5,056 bases of DNA from Pirellulaceae bacterium (GTDB lineage: Bacteria > Planctomycetota > Planctomycetia > Pirellulales > Pirellulaceae). The stretch spans positions 1 to 5,056 of the forward strand of contig JABDKS010001015.1 of the NCBI GenBank assembly GCA_013002105.1, written 5' to 3'. The notes below the pieces were generated by a model. It did not search any database. It was given only the letters and a program-made list of their open reading frames with translations, and was not told the origin of the DNA. Both the position numbers and the translations under genes were made by a program. Shown piece after piece: positions 1 to 5,056 of this stretch. Position 1 is the stretch's first letter. Every line of letters starts with the position of its first letter.

Positions 1-1
1 T

Positions 2-73
2 GTTGCTGGAGTGGGGCTCTGGCAAGACGACATGCCGCTTGCGCCGTGGGACTTTCGCGAACGCGGTCGCTGA
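2..73 (+). CDS. Possible C-terminal tail of an upstream gene (5' partial)
   Basis: The second forward frame is open from the window edge to a TGA at 71-73. Its last residues read ...GLWQDDMPLAPWDFRERGR, a composition typical of a real protein end (mixed acidic, aromatic and basic residues, no odd codons). A hairpin begins at the stop codon, which fits a gene ending here. Another forward frame stays open longer (to 191), but its product is low in recognisable character and runs into what looks like leader DNA of the next gene. With 23 codons visible, neither family nor function can be named. The call rests on frame character plus the hairpin and could be wrong. Confidence 0.35.
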   Translation, partial: VAGVGLWQDDMPLAPWDFRERGR

Positions 74-92
74 TCGCCAACCGGCGATTTCG
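72..92 (+). terminator. Weak intrinsic-terminator-like hairpin
   Basis: ATCGCC (73-78) pairs with GGCGAT (83-88) around an AACC loop, and a G-T wobble at 72/89 makes seven pairs. Only a short TTTC follows, so the U-tract is poor. It sits on the stop codon of the candidate upstream gene and about 145 bp before the next start, where a terminator is expected. It could also be a chance inverted repeat. Confidence 0.3.
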
Positions 93-222
93 AACCCGTC
101 GATCTTCTGGGCGATCCGTACGTTGAATGCCAAATCGGCAGGAACCAACGACAAATTTCCACACCCATCCATCCCTGCTGATAAACTTTGAGCGAAAACT
201 TTTATCGCCCCTTTGTTCTCGC

Positions 223-226
223 AGGG
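223..226 (+). promoter_or_regulatory. Shine-Dalgarno-like AGGG for the SHD1 protein
   Basis: AGGG lies seven bases before the ATG at 234. This favours ATG 234 over the in-frame TTG at 213, which would add seven residues (MFSQGFS) and has no purine-rich site ahead of it. The rest of the 74-233 interval shows no convincing -35/-10 pair; TTGAGC at 188-193 has no matching -10 at the right distance. Confidence 0.4.
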
Positions 227-233
227 TTTTTCG

Positions 234-1970
234 ATGTTGAACTTGGTACTGAGGCCTTTACAGGTGTATGGCATTCGATGGGCCGCTTTCCTGGCGACCA
301 TCGTCGCGACGGCGGTAACCGTGCATTCCCAATCAATACGGTACGCGCTAAACGAAGGTCAAAAGTTTTCCTATGACACCGAAATTACCGTCGACGGCAG
401 CACCTCCAAAACGACCTACAAGGGCATCACTAACTACACGGTCACTCAAAGCGCAACGGATATCGCCAGCTTGACCTATTCGGGTGGTTTGCGTGAATCC
501 AAAGTCAACAAGCAACCCATCGGCAGAGGCGGTCGATTCGGAGGGTTCCGAGGTGGATTCCCTGGTCCACCATCGATTCCCAGCCCATTCTCGCGTCCAA
601 CATTTTCCGGCAAGACACAAACCACCAACAAGTTCACGCTCAGTTCACGCGGAACCACACTCGCGATGACGGGCGATTCGCAACTTCCCTACTTGCTGGG
701 CAATGTTTCCCTGATGCCATTCGAATTACTACCCGAGGGAAATGAAAAACAATGGACCAGCGACAGCGGCATTTCCATCACCGAAGAAAACGAAAACAGT
801 CGTGATCGCTTCGGCGCATTTGGACCCTTTGGCCCCTTCGCCGGTACGGAGAAGAAGAGTAAGCAGGCTGCAGTCGAAGTCACCAAGTACGCGATCGTTT
901 CGGAAGACGGTGACTTAGTCAAAGTCAAGAAAACGTATCAACTGATCACTCCCAAAACTCCCGACAACGACGCGCTGGACATGACTGGCCAGGGAACGTG
1001 GACATTCGATCGCCAAGACCACGTCCCCCATGCATGCGATATGCAGTACGCACTGAAAGTCAAATCGGGCAACACAACCACAACCATCCCGATTCATGTA
1101 AAGTACTCGCGGCTGACACAGGAACAGCTGGACAAAATTGCCGCCGATGCCAAAGCCCGAATGGAAGAAGCCGCGCGGAAAGCGGACGAAGCCAAAGCGT
1201 TGGCTGAACGACCCCTGACACCCGAAGAAAAAACGCAAACTCTAGCAGACCTTGCATCAGGAGATGACGTCAAGATTCAGGCGATGTTGAAGCAGTTGGC
1301 GACCAAGACTTTGAAAGATCCCGATCCGGAGATCGTCGCCGCTATCGAGTCCCATCTGACAAGCAAGAATAGTATCAACGCCAAATCGGCCAGAAGTGCT
1401 TTAGCGAAATGGTCACCCAGTTACGCAGCAAAGGCGCGGCTGAACAAAGACTATCAAGGACCCGGGCCGGTCAAATCCACCGGCTTGGTAGTCGAGTCGA
1501 TCACGCCTCTGGCGGTGGGACAACTCGTACAGGCGCAACGTAATCGTCGGGGTTCCTTTTGGTTTGCCGGCCGCATCAAAGAACTCATGCCGACAGGTGA
1601 AGTCAAAATAGCGTTCTTGACATGGGGCAAAGAAAATGACCGCGACCTCGAGGTTGTTCAGCGGCGTCAAATACAACTCGCGCCCCCTGAACTGGACCAA
1701 CCCGATCTGGTGTCGAATACGGCGGTCGCCCCGCAGCAAGCGACGACCATGCCGCCGTCAACGTCCCAGTCCAAGTCTCGTACGTGGTCGGACATAACGG
1801 GCAAGTTCAAAGTGGATGCTGAATTTGTCGAAGTGACCGACGGGAAAGTCTCCCTGAAGCGTGCCGACGGACGTACGATGTCGATCCCAATCGACAAACT
1901 CAGTGCGGCCGATCAAGCTCACGTCAAAGAACTTGAGAAAGCAGCCGAGAACCCATTCGTTCTGGACTGA
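234..1970 (+). CDS. Secreted SHD1 (Sla1 homology 1) domain protein
   Basis: This 578-residue protein starts with a signal peptide: a basic/aliphatic start, a hydrophobic core at about residues 16-30 (WAAFLATIVATAVTV) and likely cleavage near HS-Q at 31-33. It is therefore probably periplasmic or envelope-associated. Residues 34-290 are rich in Thr, Ser, Lys and Val in short beta-like stretches, interrupted by Gly/Phe/Pro-rich loops at 97-123 and 192-204. Residues 293-330 are a charged, Ala-rich helix that may form a coiled coil. Residues 331-398 look HEAT-like, with LADLASGDD and KDPDPEIVAAIESHL. Residues 425-483 resemble an SH3/Tudor-like barrel (VGQLVQAQ...WFAGRIKEL...GEVKIAF). Residues 518-568 are the SHD1 domain: WSDITGKFKVDAEFVEV, DGKVSLKRADGRT, IPIDKLSAADQ. 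SHD1 is established as an NPFx(1,2)D-binding module in yeast Sla1; its role in planctomycetes is unknown. The protein ends in NPFVLD. The SHD1 call is firm, the HEAT and SH3/Tudor calls are tentative, and the cellular function is unknown. Confidence 0.9.
   Translation: MLNLVLRPLQVYGIRWAAFLATIVATAVTVHSQSIRYALNEGQKFSYDTEITVDGSTSKTTYKGITNYTVTQSATDIASLTYSGGLRESKVNKQPIGRGGRFGGFRGGFPGPPSIPSPFSRPTFSGKTQTTNKFTLSSRGTTLAMTGDSQLPYLLGNVSLMPFELLPEGNEKQWTSDSGISITEENENSRDRFGAFGPFGPFAGTEKKSKQAAVEVTKYAIVSEDGDLVKVKKTYQLITPKTPDNDALDMTGQGTWTFDRQDHVPHACDMQYALKVKSGNTTTTIPIHVKYSRLTQEQLDKIAADAKARMEEAARKADEAKALAERPLTPEEKTQTLADLASGDDVKIQAMLKQLATKTLKDPDPEIVAAIESHLTSKNSINAKSARSALAKWSPSYAAKARLNKDYQGPGPVKSTGLVVESITPLAVGQLVQAQRNRRGSFWFAGRIKELMPTGEVKIAFLTWGKENDRDLEVVQRRQIQLAPPELDQPDLVSNTAVAPQQATTMPPSTSQSKSRTWSDITGKFKVDAEFVEVTDGKVSLKRADGRTMSIPIDKLSAADQAHVKELEKAAENPFVLD
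1950..1967 (+). other. C-terminal NPFxxD peptide motif
   Basis: The last six codons before the stop encode Asn-Pro-Phe-Val-Leu-Asp. This fits the NPFx(1,2)D consensus recognised by the SHD1 domain of yeast Sla1. It follows the SHD1 domain of the same protein after a short charged linker (about KELEKAAE). The match is seen directly; binding in bacteria is inference. Confidence 0.6.
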
Positions 1971-2018
1971 CGGGCCGCGAGCCGAACCCGTTGCGAAGCC
2001 TCGCCCGACAGGGACGCG

Positions 2019-3464
2019 TCAGACGAAGTTCCAAAGCACTAACGTGATCAAAAAACCGACGACCGAAATGCAGGTCGCCAACACGCTCCATGTCTTCAGC
2101 GTCTGTGATTCGCTCATGCGGAAATACCGCGAGATCATCCAGAACCCCGAATCATTGACATGTGAGAATCCAGTTGCTCCTGCAGCGATTGCGATCGTGA
2201 CCAACGCCAACTGAGGTTGGCTGAGACCTTCGATAAATCCGGCCATCAAACCGGCCGCTGTCAACATCGCAACCGTCGCAGAACCTTGGGCAATCCGAAT
2301 TAGAGTGGCAAAAACGTAAGCCAACACCAAAATTGGAATCCCCGAATTGCCAAACATCTCCGCTAATGCTTCGGTAATCCCAGTCGCTTTTAAGACGCCT
2401 TTAAAAACGCCGCCGGCTCCAGTGATCAAGATAATGATTCCGGCTGGACCAAGCGCCTTGGTGGAGACTTCCAAAAGCGTGTCTCTGTCCACACCGCGCC
2501 GAGTCCCCAGGAAGTAAATCGCGATTAGGGTCGACAACAGCAACGCGATCACGGGGTGACCAAAAAAGATGATGCCCTGTTCGATCCAAGAGGCATCCGC
2601 CAACGCGGCAGTCAACTGAGTCGATCGCTCGGCATTGGTCAGCCCCTCAGGTAGCCGTGTTGCGACCATCTGCTCGACGATCGTATTGGACAGAATCAAT
2701 CCAATCGGCAACGCGATCAAAAATAAAATGAAGCCGAATCCCGGCAAGTTGGATTCATCCAAGTTGTCGTCCACGTCCAAGGGCGGTAACGGCAAATCGA
2801 CCGACGATGCCAATCTTGCACAAAGCCAAGGGCCGCAAATCACCGCCGTTGGGAAACCGACAATGACCCCAAATAAGATGACCCAACCCAAGTTCACATT
2901 CAGAATGTAAGCGACCGCGACCGGTCCCGGTGTCGGCGGCACGAACGCGTGGGTGACCGCCATCCCGGCGCACAGCGAAAGCCCATAAACCAAGTACGGC
3001 TTTTTTGTATCGCGCGCGAGCGCGAAAAGCAGCGGCGCAAGAATCACCAGAGCAACGTCCAAGAAAACCGGGATTGAAATGATGAATCCGGTCAACAACA
3101 TCGCCCACGGCGCTTTCTTGGCACCGAAAATCCTCACCAGCGAATTAGCAAGCGACTGTGTGCCGCCGGAATGTTCCAAGATCGCACCAAATATGGCGCC
3201 CACACCAATGATCGTCGCGATGAATCCCAGCGCGCCGCCCATGCTGTTGACGATCGTGTTGGCCACTTGCGTTAGCGGCACAGCGTCTGGATTGACCAAT
3301 CGTGATGATGCCGCAACCACGACAGAGACGACGATTAGAGACAAGAACGCCTGCAGCTTGAACCGCAAAATCAAGATCAGCAGTAGGGCGATGCCAAAGA
3401 CAAGCAGGGCGATCAGTGCCGGAACGTTCAAATCCGTGTCACTTTGAGCCAACAAAATCGGCAT
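2019..3464 (-). CDS. GntP-family permease (gluconate:H+ symporter type)
   Basis: From the ATG at 3464 this is a 481-residue, highly hydrophobic inner-membrane protein with about 12-14 membrane segments. GntP-family signatures are visible: GFIATIIGVGAIFGAILEHSGG (residues 80-101), IPVFLDVALVILAPL (131-145), THAFVPPTPGP (171-181), GAGGVFKGVLKATGI (349-363), RIAQGSATVAMLTAAG (390-405) and SHVNDSGFW (434-442). Known members import gluconate and other small hydroxy or amino carboxylates with protons; the substrate here cannot be assigned. It is somewhat longer than the roughly 440-450 residues of the E. coli members, partly from a polar loop at about 265-295 (TRLPEGLTNAERSTQ). The start is uncertain: the frame continues to a TTG at 3572, which has a better ribosome site and would add 36 residues with a basic, signal-like stretch. 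ATG 3464 is chosen because it is the only ATG and gives an N-terminus (MPILLAQSD) leading directly into the first helix. It is the last gene of the minus-strand cluster. Confidence 0.92.
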   Translation of the reverse strand: MPILLAQSDTDLNVPALIALLVFGIALLLILILRFKLQAFLSLIVVSVVVAASSRLVNPDAVPLTQVANTIVNSMGGALGFIATIIGVGAIFGAILEHSGGTQSLANSLVRIFGAKKAPWAMLLTGFIISIPVFLDVALVILAPLLFALARDTKKPYLVYGLSLCAGMAVTHAFVPPTPGPVAVAYILNVNLGWVILFGVIVGFPTAVICGPWLCARLASSVDLPLPPLDVDDNLDESNLPGFGFILFLIALPIGLILSNTIVEQMVATRLPEGLTNAERSTQLTAALADASWIEQGIIFFGHPVIALLLSTLIAIYFLGTRRGVDRDTLLEVSTKALGPAGIIILITGAGGVFKGVLKATGITEALAEMFGNSGIPILVLAYVFATLIRIAQGSATVAMLTAAGLMAGFIEGLSQPQLALVTIAIAAGATGFSHVNDSGFWMISRYFRMSESQTLKTWSVLATCISVVGFLITLVLWNFV

Positions 3465-3581
3465 CAAACCATCAGCAACAAGAGCAACGGGTGCAGTATT
3501 CAAGGCGAACAGACTGGGTACACGGAAAGAATTAAGACGCCGGAGTCTAAGTGGCGGCCATCGGCGGGTCAATCAAAGTGG

Positions 3582-3588
3582 CCTCACC
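3582..3588 (-). promoter_or_regulatory. Shine-Dalgarno-like GGTGAGG ahead of an alternative permease start
   Basis: Read on the minus strand, GGTGAGG covers the TGA stop of the 160-residue protein (3586-3584). It lies nine bases before the in-frame TTG at 3572 of the permease frame. ATG 3464 has no comparable site. This argues that translation may begin at 3572, with the permease gene beginning 11 bp after its upstream neighbour. The element could equally be a chance product of the coding sequence it overlaps. Confidence 0.35.
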
Positions 3589-4066
3589 GGATCGATGCGT
3601 CGTTGGCTATCTGCGGTAACCCTGGCGGAAACGAATCGAGCCACGCAGCGAGACTGCCGATAAAATCGCAATCTGCTGGTCCAACAACTTCCCAACCATT
3701 GGAGGCTGATTTCACGATTCCACGCAGTTGGTCGATCCAACGGGACGAGCTGTTGAGTATCTCCGACGCCTGCTGCGGACCGAAGGGTCGCTTGGCAAAC
3801 GTCACACGACCACCACGATGTGTGCGGATCAGCTGTACCAGTTCTCCCGACTGGGCCATGAAGCGTTCACCGCTGAAATAGACACGTCGCAGTTTCTGCT
3901 GAAGATCAAATTGAAACACCGGGTCGACACCGCAATACAAACTCAACTGCCCCTGCTGGCGAAACCCAACGACAACCGCCGTGTCCCCAATCTGTGTCCG
4001 GCCTCGCAGAGGCATTTTTCGGCCATCACGCAATAAATCTTCGTGATCGTGTTCATGAACGGCCAT
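3584..4066 (-). CDS. Conserved hypothetical protein, 160 residues (planctomycete type)
   Basis: The ATG at 4066 overlaps the stop of the preceding hydrolase gene as TGATG, so translation is probably coupled. A TTG at 4069 is the only nearby alternative. The product is soluble, with no signal peptide or membrane segment. It opens with a His/acid-rich MAVHEHDHEDLLRDG. A compact beta-rich core follows at about residues 18-85: IGDTAVVVGFRQQGQLSLY, GVDPVFQFDLQQKLRRVYFSGERF and ELVQLIRTHRGGRV. After it come a helical, polar stretch (about 96-122) and a tail ending SFPPGLPQIANDASIR. The pattern HEHD..DLL, VVVGFR, DPV(F/Y)QF, LRR.Y..G and (Q/R)L.R matches from memory a family of unnamed small proteins in planctomycetes. 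No biochemical role is known to me. The His/Asp/Glu cluster could bind a metal, but that is speculation. It lies between the hydrolase and the permease in what is probably one operon. Confidence 0.75.
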   Translation of the reverse strand: MAVHEHDHEDLLRDGRKMPLRGRTQIGDTAVVVGFRQQGQLSLYCGVDPVFQFDLQQKLRRVYFSGERFMAQSGELVQLIRTHRGGRVTFAKRPFGPQQASEILNSSSRWIDQLRGIVKSASNGWEVVGPADCDFIGSLAAWLDSFPPGLPQIANDASIR

Positions 4067-5056
4067 CAAGATTCACGCTGATTTTTGTTGCACGATTCGT
4101 CCATCGGGACGGCTGGTCCTGTTTGTTCCACAGGATGAGTGAATAGGTAACGCCAAACCGCTTCATGACCGAACGTGCCATCCGCGTTCTTTTTCGCGCG
4201 GCTGCCGGGCTGGACGCTGCTGTGTGCACGTTTGGCATCGCCGCCAACATCGAAATCCGTAATCAGCCGACGCGTGTTTTGATAAGGCGGATCCGTTTTG
4301 TCGACGTTGACGATCGGACCGAATTGGTGCAGCCCCATTAATTCCCAACTGCGACAGTAGTGATCGGCGGTCCAACCACCATCCAAGACATGCGAAAAAC
4401 CAAAGTACCGATTCTCGGGCGTTGCTGACGGCAAGGATTGCCAGCTCTGCAACTGATCGCGTGGACCGCAAAATGCAACGACACGGCTGACCTTCTGATG
4501 TTTCGCAAAACGTGCTGCCGTAGTAGATCCGTGGGACGACCCCGCAACGATAATGTCTTCCCACCGCAGTCCTTCACCGCCGGGGGTCAAAAAGTAACCC
4601 CAGCCTCCTTGCGGATTCTTTTTATCAAGTGCTTTGACAAACTGCAGTGCACGCTCCGCCATTGAGTCCGGCTTGGGGATATCAACTTGGTCGCTAAAGT
4701 CCTGACCGGTTGCAGCCTCCAAGCGAATGTTGCCTCGACAGTGCTCGCCGACCGGCGTCTCCTTGCAGCAGATCGAAAACCACTTGTTCGCGTAGTGAAC
4801 CTGAATGGCGTGAATGCCATACGAATTGATGCGATCAAACAACGACGCATTGTGGCTCATCAACCAAATCACCAGTTTTCCACGCGGCGCAACGCGGGTA
4901 TCCACCGAAGCATTCTGAATATCAAGCGGCTTGCCGTCGTCGGATTCCAAGTCGAATCCAATCTCGGGATGCGATCGCACACGACGATCAATGTCGCTGG
5001 CCCGCGCTTTCAGCTTGTAATGTTGTGGAGAGGGGTCATCGAATTTCAACTGGCCC
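4066..5056 (-). CDS. Alpha/beta-hydrolase-fold protein, BPSS1187-like (5' partial)
   Basis: The frame is open to the window edge (upstream residues GQLKFDD...), and the only in-window start near it is a TTG at 5049, so the true start and any signal peptide probably lie outside. About 329 residues are visible. They show a first core strand GKLVIWLMSHNAS (around 4845-4880), a short Cys-containing segment (SICCKETP...EHCRGNIRLEAATG), and a nucleophile elbow VAGSSHGSTTAARFAKH. The elbow contains GxSxG with Ser at 4534-4536, followed by the strand VSRVVAFCGPRDQ. Acid candidates are Asp 4381-4383, 4255-4257 and 4249-4251. His 4222-4224 in AHSSV is the likely catalytic His, and HEAVWRYLF closes the domain. 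The CRG.I.LE, GWG.FL, TPENRYFGF and aHssv...W.Yl pattern resembles the BPSS1187 family, named here from memory. It is a probable serine esterase or related hydrolase of unknown substrate. It is the first visible gene of the cluster and its stop overlaps the next ATG. Confidence 0.8.
   Translation of the reverse strand, partial: GQLKFDDPSPQHYKLKARASDIDRRVRSHPEIGFDLESDDGKPLDIQNASVDTRVAPRGKLVIWLMSHNASLFDRINSYGIHAIQVHYANKWFSICCKETPVGEHCRGNIRLEAATGQDFSDQVDIPKPDSMAERALQFVKALDKKNPQGGWGYFLTPGGEGLRWEDIIVAGSSHGSTTAARFAKHQKVSRVVAFCGPRDQLQSWQSLPSATPENRYFGFSHVLDGGWTADHYCRSWELMGLHQFGPIVNVDKTDPPYQNTRRLITDFDVGGDAKRAHSSVQPGSRAKKNADGTFGHEAVWRYLFTHPVEQTGPAVPMDESCNKNQRES

Noticed and set aside
3..191. Forward frame containing WGSGKTT, resembling a P-loop (Walker A) motif
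   Set aside because: The motif lacks the expected GxxxxGK[ST] spacing with a preceding hydrophobic strand, no Walker B follows, and the frame runs into the leader of the next gene. The adjacent frame ending at 73 reads more like a protein.
182..211. Promoter-like elements before the SHD1 gene (TAAACT at 182-187 as a -10, TTGAGC at 188-193 as a -35)
   Set aside because: Neither hexamer has a partner at 16-18 bp spacing, so no promoter can be supported.
129..1390. The 11-mer GCCAAATCGGC occurs at 129-139 and again at 1380-1390
   Set aside because: One copy is intergenic and the other is inside the SHD1 coding sequence with no shared flanks. Two copies of an 11-mer in this window are easily chance.
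1971..2018. Possible bidirectional terminator between the convergent genes (CGGG/CCCG at 1971-1974/1987-1990, GCGA/TCGC at 1993-2004, palindrome GACGCGTC at 2013-2020)
   Set aside because: Each stem is only four pairs, or a palindrome with no loop, and none has a T-tract on either strand. I cannot support a terminator, although one is expected in this place.
2635..3447. Plus-strand open frames opposite the permease (2635-2910 and 3079-3447)
   Set aside because: They lie wholly antisense to a strongly supported membrane protein, and their products show no recognisable domain.

Overview
The window looks like chromosomal DNA from a planctomycete of the Pirellulaceae (Rhodopirellula-like). This rests on three things seen in the sequence: an exported protein ending in an SHD1 (Sla1 homology 1) domain, a domain expanded in planctomycetes; a conserved small protein of a type I recall mainly from planctomycetes; and moderate G+C with few strong Shine-Dalgarno sites. 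The assignment is an inference from protein character, not from a marker gene.

Layout. Positions 2-73 (+) probably hold the last codons of a gene that starts before the window, with a small hairpin just after its stop. Positions 234-1970 (+) encode a 578-residue secreted protein: signal peptide, beta-rich N-terminal half with Gly/Phe/Pro-rich loops, charged helix, HEAT-like helical stretch, SH3/Tudor-like module and C-terminal SHD1 domain. It converges on a minus-strand cluster with only 48 bp between the stop codons.

The minus-strand cluster, in transcription order, is a 5'-truncated alpha/beta-hydrolase-fold protein (5056 to 4066, resembling the BPSS1187 family), a 160-residue conserved hypothetical protein (4066 to 3584), and a GntP-family permease (3464, or 3572, to 2019). 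The first two genes overlap as TGATG. A Shine-Dalgarno-like GGTGAGG overlaps the stop of the second gene and may serve a longer form of the permease. The three are probably one transcript. A hydrolase with a carboxylate/sugar-acid permease suggests uptake of a small organic acid released by hydrolysis, but no substrate can be read from the sequence.

The most interesting signal is the C-terminus of the SHD1 protein, which ends in Asn-Pro-Phe-Val-Leu-Asp. This fits the NPFx(1,2)D peptide that the yeast Sla1 SHD1 domain binds, so the protein carries both a receptor-type domain and a candidate ligand for it. I see no tRNA, rRNA, CRISPR array, insertion sequence or integration site.
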